From Carboxylicivirga sp. (lineage in GTDB: Bacteria > Bacteroidota > Bacteroidia > Bacteroidales > Marinilabiliaceae), in the NCBI GenBank assembly GCA_025210475.1, contig JAOARW010000035.1, forward strand, positions 186,001-250,000: a DNA stretch of 64,000 nt, read 5' to 3'. Below are positions 9,897 through 19,700 of the stretch, piece after piece. The notes below the pieces were generated by a model that was given only the letters and a program-made list of their open reading frames with translations, had not been told where the DNA came from and did no database searches. The position numbers and the translations under genes are program-made. Positions within the stretch are counted from its first letter, which is position 1. Each line of letters begins with the position of its first letter.

Positions 9897-11627
9897 TTAA
9901 TTAATAATTTCCTTTATTCCCTTCGTGTAAACAGCGGCTGCTTTTGCGCTTTTCTTCCAGTTTAATTGCCCTACCGGACATTCTATATTATAGTTTTCAA
10001 ACAAGTTGAAAACCTTCTCGTATTCATTATATCCTTCTTTTAATGCTTTCTTCAGGTTTGAGGTAATAAAACTCTCACCGCGTAAAGCGATGCGTTTTCC
10101 ATAATACATCTTGGCAGCTGCCCGATATAACTTCGCTGACAATAATGTACGATAAAATGTATTATAAAGCTTATTATAAGCCTCTTCATCGGCAATCAAT
10201 GCTTTTGCTTTTTTAATCAGCTCCAATGCTTTTTGGGCTTCTGCTACTGCAAAGTCTTTTTCAGCAATGATATCAGACAGATAGGTTTCGTTCATTAATT
10301 CTTCAGCCTGTAGCCATCCGTTGTCCAAGACCTCTTTTATCTCCAGATTATTGGCCTTTGAAGCTTTTTTATATTCCGCCGGAGCCAGGTGATTCACAAT
10401 ATCTTTCCAGTAATGAAACTGTTTATCCACACCATGTCCTACATTAATGGTTTTATTTTCCAACCAACGGCCCGATACATGACGCGTATAGATAGAACGA
10501 TAATGCAAATTCATTCTGGAATGGTGGGTGGTATTCAGTCCCAGCGTATAGAAAGAAGCCAGGATAATGTCATCGGCGCTATCAAATACCGGCAATAAAG
10601 TCGAAACACATCTTTCACCATATTTTTCACTAATAAACTGTGTCAGTACTTCTGTTTCTGTCAATTGTGGATTCTTTAATAATTGATGTAAAGCAAACAG
10701 GTTGACTTCTGTAGGTGTGTCGAGAATGAGTGTATTTCCATACCTTGAGGTTCTGATACAGAAACCAATCACATTATCCATTTGTGCATAGGTCTTCCAT
10801 CGTTCCATATGAACACCAGGAAACGCACTGGCTACTATGCCCTGACCACTAAATTCGTGCGCACAGTCAAATTCAATCAAAACCGGTCGATCCAGATCTT
10901 TAATCCAGGTAGAAACAGGATGGGTGACAAAAAAGTCATGTGGGGTTTCCTTGCACATTACAGCCACCTCTTTATGCTGAATCAAATCCAGACACTTTGT
11001 TACGTTATCCAATTCCTCGTAACTATAGAAAAAAGTTCGGATAATTAAATCCTTATTGCGCTCATTAATCACCACATCGGCAACAGCATCCACCAACAAA
11101 GCCAGTTTCTCCTCATTGGTTTTATTTTTTTCTGAATACTGATCTTCAATGCGTGCTCCCGTTTCAATAAACGTTAACACAATACCATCAATATCCGGGA
11201 CAAGATCCAGCATATTGCGATAATCGTCTTTAAACCATTCCCAAAATTCTTTGTTATCCAGGTCTATTTTTCCATCTTCTTGCCGTATAAATTTTTCCGG
11301 GTAATAATCTAGTTTATACAAGGCATGATCCCAAACAAAAACATCATCAACACCGTTATTATGAGCTTTTGTTGTCAGTTCATTCACCAAGTTTTGTCGA
11401 TCATTGTTCCTGACTTGTTTTAAATCATGAACAATCTCATGAGATATCTGGAGGTGATTGACTTTATAATGACTGACTTTGCTAATCAAACTGTTGGCAT
11501 CATTAATATTATCACTTAATATATTCCAGCCACTAACCGTCTTTTGAGTTTCAACGGTGGTAGTATTACAGGCCACAAGGCTTGTAATTAGTAATATCGT
11601 AAAACTGTAGATTTTAATTAATTTCAT
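9897..11627 (-). CDS. Lipoprotein of unassigned family, possible GH67/115-like glycosidase
   Basis: I chose the ATG at 11627 because it places a lipoprotein signal (ITSLVAC, Cys about 20) at the N-terminus; an in-frame TTG at 11660 would only add 11 residues before it. The mature part looks like a TIM barrel: alternating strands and helices, a segment with DGIVLTFIETGARIE near 140-155, and EFDCAHEFSGQG near 270, which faintly recalls the EFQITQEY-type segment of GH67 alpha-glucuronidases. After about residue 420 it is all alpha-helical. I do not recognise a defined family. Its position between GH97 and GH28 in one operon supports a carbohydrate-active, surface or periplasmic enzyme, possibly acting on a uronic acid side chain. 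That function is inference. Confidence 0.7.
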   Translation of the reverse strand: MKLIKIYSFTILLITSLVACNTTTVETQKTVSGWNILSDNINDANSLISKVSHYKVNHLQISHEIVHDLKQVRNNDRQNLVNELTTKAHNNGVDDVFVWDHALYKLDYYPEKFIRQEDGKIDLDNKEFWEWFKDDYRNMLDLVPDIDGIVLTFIETGARIEDQYSEKNKTNEEKLALLVDAVADVVINERNKDLIIRTFFYSYEELDNVTKCLDLIQHKEVAVMCKETPHDFFVTHPVSTWIKDLDRPVLIEFDCAHEFSGQGIVASAFPGVHMERWKTYAQMDNVIGFCIRTSRYGNTLILDTPTEVNLFALHQLLKNPQLTETEVLTQFISEKYGERCVSTLLPVFDSADDIILASFYTLGLNTTHHSRMNLHYRSIYTRHVSGRWLENKTINVGHGVDKQFHYWKDIVNHLAPAEYKKASKANNLEIKEVLDNGWLQAEELMNETYLSDIIAEKDFAVAEAQKALELIKKAKALIADEEAYNKLYNTFYRTLLSAKLYRAAAKMYYGKRIALRGESFITSNLKKALKEGYNEYEKVFNLFENYNIECPVGQLNWKKSAKAAAVYTKGIKEIIN

Positions 11628-11671
11628 TAGTAATTCTGATTTGACTATTTTGCCTTTCAATTATTTATTCC

Positions 11672-13543
11672 TTAGTTTTTTGATTTAAGCCAGCCGACAA
11701 AACCGCCTAAAGGATTCAGTCTTACAGTTAACGAATCTCTATTTGTAATTTGTTTCGCTTGTCGATTCGGAAGATTATTCATATCGGGATGATCAGTAAA
11801 TAAAATGGCATCATATGTAACATGATCCAGGAAGGATAAAGCTATCGATATCTCTCTAGCCTGATCATTGTTTATTGCAGCTATAAACCATTCACTCCCT
11901 TTTCGTCGCGCCATAACAACTACCTCGCCCAATTCACTGCATGGCAAAACGATGGATTCATCCCAGGTTGTTGGTATAACCTTGATTAAATCTTCAGCAG
12001 GATGCCCGATATAGTACATCGGATAATCGGCATAATGTGTTAAGGGAGATAGGAACATAATGGGCTTCGCCAACTCTTTGGTCCAGGTATTCCCAAAAAG
12101 TTCCTTTGGATTAAAAACCATCGGTGTATAATCGCTAAATCCGATTGCTCCACGGGTAAAGGGCAGAATTACATCATGATTTGGAGACAGTACCCGGTTA
12201 AACCGGGAGATGTGCCACTCTTGTCCACGAATGGCTTCTCTCGTCATTTCGTGCGGATAAGTTCGTTGCAAACCAGTTGGCTTATTGCAGCCATGAAAAT
12301 CAACCATCAACTGCAATCGAGCTGTCTCTTTTAGAATTCGTTCATACCATCGAACCGTTTCAACCGATTCCGGTAGAAAGAAATCGATTTTAATACCAAC
12401 AGCTCCCACTTTTTTAACTTTTTGTAAAAATTCCGTCTGTTTTTCCTTTGTATTTAGGTACTTGCTGTGTACCCAAATGGTTGATTCAACACCGATGGAT
12501 CGCCCGTACTCTATACAATCTTTGAGCAAATCCCATTTATCTTTATGCTCTGTTTTCCAAAAACGCCAGCCATCATCAATCAGATAGTATTCAAATCCTA
12601 ACTCCTTTGTCTTATCATACCAGTACTTTTGATCTTCAAACTTTGGTGCACCAACAGCCCACCATTGCCAGGAGCTTCTTCCGGGCCGAATCCATGATGC
12701 CCCTTCCAATTCATCGGAAGGAGGCGCACATAAAGCCGTGAACAGATCGTTTGTTGCTAATTTTGTTAAGTCATCAGTGATTAAACTCACCCGCCAGGGC
12801 GTTTTAAGCTCACCTTTAACCGGCCAGCCATCTTTATCATAGGGAAATGTTGTCTCAAAACCATATTCATCAATTAGGAAAGACATTCCACTATAGTCTA
12901 CCAAATTAGCTTCAGATATGAGCATATATACTCCTTTATCTTTCCAGTGCAATGTTGTTGCAGGTCGCATCTCTAGTCCTGTCCCAGCTTTACCCAATGA
13001 AATTGAATCGTTAAGCAACTGTTTAAATGCCTTTTGTGTATATTCGCCTTCATAGGTTCGTTGCTTGTGGGCATAAAATACAGTTGGATTCCCATTGATG
13101 TTCCAGCGCGTTTGATCTCCGAACAACCATCGCTCTTTTTTAAAATTTGTTCGTAAACGAGTGGCAATCCCATTATTATAGATCCTAACATCCAGAAACA
13201 CGGGTGTATTCTTTTCCTTTCTATCTTTAATCCTGTAAGTAATTAGCTTGTAATCCAATTCAACCTTAGAGCGATTGCCAAATGTTGAATATGTTTGGTT
13301 AAGTTTTTCTTCTCCAATTTTTTTTAAGGTGCAGTTCCTTCCCAGTTCTATATCATCCAGTTTTAAAACTACAGACGACCAATCTACAATCCTATTTTGT
13401 TTATAAGTGATGTTATACTCCAGTTGTCCCTTATTGCTGCGTAAGGCGAATTCAAGTTCTCCATCCGGTGATTTGAATTGATGATTCCCCTTGCAAACAA
13501 TAACAACTAAAAGAATTAGTAGTGTACTTGTCAACTTTCTCAT
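11672..13543 (-). CDS. Glycoside hydrolase family 97 (retaining type)
   Basis: Secreted calcium-type alpha-glycosidase with signal peptide (1-20), a beta-super-sandwich N-domain, a TIM barrel starting at RPGRSSWQWW (about 290) and a small C-terminal beta domain. The barrel carries YLIDDGWRF, then VGIKIDFF (about 382-389) where the Asp matches the nucleophile position of retaining GH97 members (alpha-galactosidase or beta-L-arabinopyranosidase type), rather than the inverting SusB type that lacks this Asp. MVDFHGCNKPTG and HEMTREAIRGQEW are strong family marks. It follows the GH92 gene by 7 bases and precedes the lipoprotein gene by 44 bases, so it belongs to the same operon. Confidence 0.93.
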   Translation of the reverse strand: MRKLTSTLLILLVVIVCKGNHQFKSPDGELEFALRSNKGQLEYNITYKQNRIVDWSSVVLKLDDIELGRNCTLKKIGEEKLNQTYSTFGNRSKVELDYKLITYRIKDRKEKNTPVFLDVRIYNNGIATRLRTNFKKERWLFGDQTRWNINGNPTVFYAHKQRTYEGEYTQKAFKQLLNDSISLGKAGTGLEMRPATTLHWKDKGVYMLISEANLVDYSGMSFLIDEYGFETTFPYDKDGWPVKGELKTPWRVSLITDDLTKLATNDLFTALCAPPSDELEGASWIRPGRSSWQWWAVGAPKFEDQKYWYDKTKELGFEYYLIDDGWRFWKTEHKDKWDLLKDCIEYGRSIGVESTIWVHSKYLNTKEKQTEFLQKVKKVGAVGIKIDFFLPESVETVRWYERILKETARLQLMVDFHGCNKPTGLQRTYPHEMTREAIRGQEWHISRFNRVLSPNHDVILPFTRGAIGFSDYTPMVFNPKELFGNTWTKELAKPIMFLSPLTHYADYPMYYIGHPAEDLIKVIPTTWDESIVLPCSELGEVVVMARRKGSEWFIAAINNDQAREISIALSFLDHVTYDAILFTDHPDMNNLPNRQAKQITNRDSLTVRLNPLGGFVGWLKSKN

Positions 13544-13550
13544 CTTCCTA

Positions 13551-15872
13551 TTAATTATTTGGTATTACTCCCCATTCTTTATTAGGTGAACTACTAAGCT
13601 CGAGCTCCAATTGACCACCTTTTTCAAATGCATTGTGTGAAAACTGAAAATGATTCCATGGCTTTCCATTCAATTTTGCCGATTGGATATAGATGTTCTC
13701 TTTTGAGTTATTATTGGTTTTAATCGTAAATGTCTTGCCAGGATAATATTTGTCATTCAGATGAATATTGACTTCATCAAACAAAGGAGTGGTAATATCG
13801 TATTTCGAATCAATCGAACATCCACCATCCATCTGGAACAGACCAATGGACATTAGTACACCCAAAGCGCCCATCTGCCCCTGATCTTCATCTCCGTTGT
13901 AGCCACCATAAGGGGTAATATCACCAAAGGTTGTCTCTTTTACTTTGCGCACCCATTTTTGTGATAACCACGGCGCCCCGCTATGATTAAACAGGTGTGC
14001 CATTTGGCAGGATGGTTGGTTTTCGTAATCCACCCAATTTTGAGCATGCTTACCATGATCGGTAATATATTTCATTGGAGCCGCCTTTTTAAAGCAATCA
14101 CTTAGGTAATTGGTATACTTTTCCTGTCCTCCAAATAGATCAATTAAACCGGGTAAATCGTGCGGAACAAAATTGGAGTAAATAGCCGAATTACTCTCGC
14201 AGAAACCAAGGGTATGAAATCCCTTGCCTATTGGTTCAAAATTCTCAACCCAACTACCATCTTTCATTTTAGGATGAATAAAACCGGATGCCGGATTCCA
14301 AAGTTTTTTGTAATTTTTTGATCGTTCAATGAATAACTTATAATCAGCATTCTTACCAATTGCTTTAGCAATCTGAGCCAGACACCAATCCTGGTAAGCG
14401 TATTCAAGTGTCATTGACGCCCCGTCTTTATGAGCCCCTTTACTATTAATATACTCGGGTACAAAGCCTTGCTCCACATAGTAATTCATTCCTCCTCCTT
14501 GCGGATGATCACGATGCTCGTAACCAGCCCTGTCACGAATGCCTCCAACAAAAGCATTCTTCCTTAAACCTTCGTATGCTTTCTCAATATCGTAATTTCT
14601 GATTCCCTTGTTATAGGCGGTTGCAAAAAATGATACAGCAGGATCCCCTATCATTACATAGGTGTAATTGCCCCCGGAAGGTCCACGTGGTATCAAACCT
14701 CCGTGCTTGTACATTTGAATCATACTATTGCAAAACTCATCCATTATCTCCGGATAAGCCATGGACCATAATACATTCAAAGTCCAATGACTTCCCCACC
14801 AGGCATCAAAATTGTAAAAGTTAAATTTTGGCTGACCATTCTCGTCCAATTCCACCTGCCTGGTTACCGGATGATCCCCGGTCATATCGCAATACATTCC
14901 ATTAACATCACTAACGATACGTCTGCCCTGCAAAGCATGCCATAAGTCGGTATAAAACTTTACTTGTTGTTTCGGTGTACCTCCTTTAATCTCTATCTTG
15001 CTCAACTGATTATTCCACTCTTCCTGAGAATCCTTCACCACCTGATCAAAATCCCAATGGTCTAATTCGCTTTTCATGTTTAAGCGCGCCTGTTCAATAC
15101 CGGTGTATGAGATGGCCACCTTCATTAATAAAGGCTCATCTTTTTGCTTGGGGAATTTCACAAAAGCACCAACATTCTTTGCCGAGATCTGCTTTAACTC
15201 CTTAGCTTGCAGTTTCCCATCCTTCCAGGTCCCAAACTCATCAATGGATTGATTAAACTGTGCCACAAAGTATACGTATGTGGGTTTTGGCCTTCGCCCT
15301 GTTTTACCCATCAAGCTGAAACCGGCAATCTCAGTATCACTAATTTTCACGACTTCTGCCGAATCCATTTTAGAATGAGCCAAATAGGCACCGACATCAA
15401 AAATCACGTATCCTTCCTGCTCTTTAGGAAATTGATATTTATGAAAACCCACACGAGTCGTTGATGTTAGCTCGGCAGTAATATTATAATCATCCAGCAC
15501 AAGCTTGTGATACCCTGGTTTAACAATTTCTTTATCGTGCGAAAAAGAAGATTGATAGGCATCCATTCCTAAATGTCCTTTAAATTCTCCGACTGTTGGC
15601 ATAACTGGAATTCCTGACATTTGCCAGGCATGAACATGAGAAAAGCAACGTACTTTTAAAGTGTCATAGAGATATCCTGATTTCCAACTTCCTTTTGTTC
15701 GGTTGTCTGGACTAAGGTTAACCATACCAAACGGACGACTGGCCGATGAAAAGTAAAACCATCTTGATTTATGTGTATCAATATGTGGATTAACCAGGTC
15801 AACCGGACTAAATTTTGCGTTACATCCGACTAATAATACTGTTAGTAGTGTTAATACTATTCTGTAAGTCAT
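13551..15872 (-). CDS. Glycoside hydrolase family 92 (alpha-mannosidase family), divergent
   Basis: First gene of the minus-strand hydrolase operon. Lipobox LLVGC at 13-17 predicts a lipoprotein. N-domain motifs VNPHIDT, RPFGMVNLSPD and FSHVHAWQMSG (about 73-83) correspond to the GH92 FSHTHLSGTG loop, and the C-terminal catalytic domain keeps GYNGDEDQGQMGALGV (about 656-671), the counterpart of the G-N-D-D-x-G-Q-M motif with acid/base and calcium-binding residues. Family members are calcium-dependent inverting exo-alpha-mannosidases. Here both hallmark loops deviate (HAWQMSG for HLSGTG, extra residues in the G-N-D-D loop), so activity on a different linkage or sugar is plausible. 773 aa is normal. 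Confidence 0.9.
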   Translation of the reverse strand: MTYRIVLTLLTVLLVGCNAKFSPVDLVNPHIDTHKSRWFYFSSASRPFGMVNLSPDNRTKGSWKSGYLYDTLKVRCFSHVHAWQMSGIPVMPTVGEFKGHLGMDAYQSSFSHDKEIVKPGYHKLVLDDYNITAELTSTTRVGFHKYQFPKEQEGYVIFDVGAYLAHSKMDSAEVVKISDTEIAGFSLMGKTGRRPKPTYVYFVAQFNQSIDEFGTWKDGKLQAKELKQISAKNVGAFVKFPKQKDEPLLMKVAISYTGIEQARLNMKSELDHWDFDQVVKDSQEEWNNQLSKIEIKGGTPKQQVKFYTDLWHALQGRRIVSDVNGMYCDMTGDHPVTRQVELDENGQPKFNFYNFDAWWGSHWTLNVLWSMAYPEIMDEFCNSMIQMYKHGGLIPRGPSGGNYTYVMIGDPAVSFFATAYNKGIRNYDIEKAYEGLRKNAFVGGIRDRAGYEHRDHPQGGGMNYYVEQGFVPEYINSKGAHKDGASMTLEYAYQDWCLAQIAKAIGKNADYKLFIERSKNYKKLWNPASGFIHPKMKDGSWVENFEPIGKGFHTLGFCESNSAIYSNFVPHDLPGLIDLFGGQEKYTNYLSDCFKKAAPMKYITDHGKHAQNWVDYENQPSCQMAHLFNHSGAPWLSQKWVRKVKETTFGDITPYGGYNGDEDQGQMGALGVLMSIGLFQMDGGCSIDSKYDITTPLFDEVNIHLNDKYYPGKTFTIKTNNNSKENIYIQSAKLNGKPWNHFQFSHNAFEKGGQLELELSSSPNKEWGVIPNN

Positions 15873-16129
15873 ATTTTGCTTTTAAGAAGCCTGAAGAGTA
15901 TCCAAAACTTAATGTACTTCCCCTTGCTTTGAGGTTTATGATTTAATATCTGTATACTTTATATTTCTTACTGCTTTCAGAAAATACTTTTGAATGTATA
16001 TTCTATTTGCTTATTGGAATGTACAAATGATTAGTAAAAAGGTAAATAAGAGGTTAAATATTTCTTTAACATTGCTATTTATCAGGCTGATAGTTGGTTT
16101 TGTGTCGTTTGCCGACTTTTATTTGTAAA

Positions 16130-16441
16130 GAGACACTGGATGGTAGGACCATGGTTCCATTGTTGTATGGAAATTGATTAAAAGAGCAGTTATTATTCTG
16201 GCATGTGGCAAGTGCTTATAAAAATCCACCATGTTCCATCATCCGAAAAGGAGATTGGAAACTGATCCAGTTTTTACTCGATGGAAGGGTGGAACTTTAT
16301 AATATTCGGGAAGATTTGAAAGAGTGTTATGATCTATCGAAAAACAAGCCAGAAATGCGAGAGAAACTCCTGAAGGAACTAAGCAATTGGAGAAGGATCA
16401 ACAATATGCCATTGCCTCCTGCATCGATTCTACCTTTCTGA
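16130..16441 (+). pseudogene. Remnant of the C-terminal end of a family S1 sulfatase
   Basis: In one frame the translation gives a typical sulfatase tail: LDGRTMVPLLYGN, then an in-frame TGA at 16175-16177, then LKEQLLFWHVASAYK, SIIRKGDWKLI and LYNIREDLKECYDLS followed by the usual Leu/Lys-rich last helix. The catalytic Cys/Ser core and all N-terminal metal ligands are absent, so this is a truncated and nonsense-interrupted fossil. A start at the GTG 16205 would give only 78 residues without any function. It lies between the hydrolase operon promoter region and the GH38 gene, suggesting that this cluster once had its own sulfatase. Confidence 0.75.
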
Positions 16442-16760
16442 TGGATATCGTGAGTTCGATTATTATACAATCCTCTTGATTCGTAAGAGGACTTCGTATT
16501 AATATGAGCTGATAAGACCCAAAGGAGTAAAAACTGAAATACTTCTTTAATATGACTAAGATAGACTTGTATAAATAAAAGAAAGCGGTAATTGATTGCA
16601 TTTAAAGAATTAGTTTGAGTACTTTGGTAAAGCAGCCTCTTTAATAGGAGAAATGATCCGACTTAAGTCCTGGTTGGATATGGTGTTGAAAGCTTAAATC
16701 CGTTCTAAAAAATCTTTTGTAACGCTTCCTCTGGCAAGCAAAAGACATAATGCTATTGAT
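16442..16760. other. Intergenic stretch, no gene seen
   Basis: Between the sulfatase remnant and the GH38 gene. It holds only a weak 6-bp hairpin (CCTCTT/AAGAGG, 16472-16490). The promoter of the GH38 gene should lie here, but I cannot point to a clear Bacteroidota -7/-33 pair. Confidence 0.5.
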
Positions 16761-19700
16761 ATGAAAAATGAGAATACCTGTATCCGAATTACTCAAGCCT
16801 TGATGTTTATCGCTTTTCTTTTAAACACCGGAATAATACTGGCGCACGAGAGTGCAGGACGAAATCAGATTTACGATGTTAACACCAATTATGAGTTATC
16901 TCAATTGAGCAAAAACGACATTGATGGATTCTCAAGTCAGATCGGTGGTGGCGTGTATTCTTATCCTTCTTTAAGGGATGATGTTCGGGAAGCAATGATA
17001 GCACGCGCCTCAACCGGTAAAGCCGGATTTGAGTTTTACACCTCGCTTGTGCCAATGGATCATTCTTCAGAAACGGTCACCTTTTTCTTTTACTCCGATG
17101 CGGATTTAAACAAACGAGAGCCATACGATATTAAAGTTAATGGACAGCATCTTTTAAGCTTTCAGGCCGATGAGAATGGCAAGCTCAATATTAGTAATCA
17201 AGTAAGTAAAGCCGATGCTCAATTCTATTTGTTTCGGCGCGATGGCAATGGAGATGGAATTGGTGCCTTTCGATTAACGGTGCCGGTAAACATGCTTGAA
17301 AAGGGTAAAATGGCAAAAATTTCAGTAACAGGTCATGCAAAAGGATCGAATGCCTGGTTTATGCTATTTAAAGTTCCTAATGCTTTGAAATGGCTCAGGG
17401 AGGCTGCTAAGCACGATATTTCCTTTTCAATAAGACAGTTTACTGATAAACTATTAATTGATGCTCCGGAATTTCTGGTTGGTAAGCCGGTTTATCTTGT
17501 TTCGGATGGTAAAAGAAGTAAAGAGGAGCTTTTTAAACGACAAGGGGTAATGGCCAAGGCATCTGTTAAGGCTGATGTACCAATGAAGTCATTGAAAATT
17601 GTTTACGACGGACAGGTTTATCAGGTGGATTTCAAGGGAGCTGATGGCATTGTAGACGAGAGTGTGGTTAAGGGCAGATATTTATATGCATCGCATGCGC
17701 ATATGCACAATGGTTGGCAGGCAAATTTGACCAGGCGCTTTCGGCCTGATTTCTACAAAGCCTATGAACCGTTTTTTGATAATAAATACCAAAAGGGCTT
17801 GCTCTCGATAATGAATTCCAGCCATCAGGATATTGCCTGGGTTGATCGGCCTGAAGCGTGCATTATTATGCGGGATACCTTGCTCTTAACCCCTATCATT
17901 AAGGATGCTTTTGCCCGTAAAGATTATGGATTTGATATTGAGGACGGATTGATGTTAAGAGAATACCTGGAGCGTCATCCGGATGCCAAAGACAAATTAA
18001 CAGAGCTGTTGAATCGTAAACTTCTATCGGTAGGTGCCACTTATAATTGTCCTTATGAAGATATGTATGATGCCGAAGATCTTGTACGCCAGCTTTATTT
18101 GGGTAAATTATGGGTCAAGAAAAATTTCGGTGCTTATGATTCTAAAGTATACTGGAATGTTGATGTTCCTGGCAAGTCCTTGCAGTTTCCACAGATTTTA
18201 AAAAAAGCTGGAGTCGATTACATGGTCATTAGTCGTCATGCCAAAAGCATGTTCCATTGGCAAAGTCCCGATGGCAGTTCCGTTTTTACCTATTCACCCG
18301 GTCATTATGGAGAAGACCTTATCCATCTTTCTAAAAATATGGGAGATAAGTTGAAATACGGGGCGGAGCAGGTTGTTTGGTGGAGTCGTTACTTTGATGA
18401 TGAAGAAACACAAGCGCCGCTATTATCCAGTCAGGATATGTTGCCGGCCATTGATTATTCAAAATACATTGAGGTTTGGAATAACACCGACAGCGTTATT
18501 GATGAAAATAACAAGAAGCAAATGGTGTTTTTTCCGCACATGGAACTTATGACAATGGATGAATACCTGCCTTTAGCCGCTAAAAATGCTACGGCTGTTG
18601 ATACCATTCAGGGAGAGCGACCCAATGTGTGGGTTTACATTCACGGACCGGCCCATCATGATGCTTTAACAGCCAGCAGAAAAGCTTCGAAGCTATTGCC
18701 CGCGGCCGAAAAGTTTTTAACAATCGCGTCGCTGATTGATAAAAACAAAATGGCCTATCCCTCTGATGAACTAGACAGAGCCTGGCAAGCCAAAATTTAT
18801 CCCGATCATGGCTGGGGTGGTCACGATGGCGATGTGACCGATAACCTGTTTAAAGAAAAGTTGCTTGAGTCGCAGTTTATGGCCGACCGGTTGCTTGATA
18901 AGGCAACAGGCTTTCTGGCTCAGCGTGTTAAAACCAACGAGAAAAAAGGGATTCCTGTTATACTATTCAATAGCCTTTCGTGGGAAAGAACCGATCCGGT
19001 TACAATCACACTTGATTTTACAAAGGGAGAGGCACAAGGCTTAAGTGTTTTCAATGCCGACAAAAAACGGGTGCCGATGCAAATAGCTTCTGTAAGTGAG
19101 CATGCGGATGGCAGTATCAAGCGTGTTGAACTAATTTTTATTGCCGAGGATATCCCTTCATTGGGTTATAAAACCTATTACGTCCGACCTGAGATGAAAC
19201 GCAATAAGATTAAAAAAACGCCAAAGAATCAATCATTGTACGAAAATAATTTTTATAAAATAAGCTTTGATAAAGGAGGAATTGATCAGGTATATGACAA
19301 AGAATTTGGCAGAAATCTGTTCACAACAAAGCAATTTAAAGTTGGGGAGGTATTCACATTGCAATCGGAAGGGAATGGGGCCGGCGAGTTTGGGGATGTG
19401 CAGCAACCGTTTATGAAAAATTTTGATCAAGTAAGTAAACATGGTGCAAGCTGGGAATTAGTGCAGGATGGTGATGTATATTCCAAATACAGGCTTACAC
19501 AGCAAATAAGGCATGCTAAAGTGGAACAGAATGTGATCATCTACCATCGCTTAAAGAGAATTCAGTTTGAGAATAAACTGTTGAATTGGGATGGGGAATT
19601 GTACCGGGAATTCAGAACGGCCTATCCCGTAGCAATTAAAAACTCAAGCATAAAACACGAAGTGCCATTCGGTACTGTTGAGGTTGGGAAAGATGAGATT

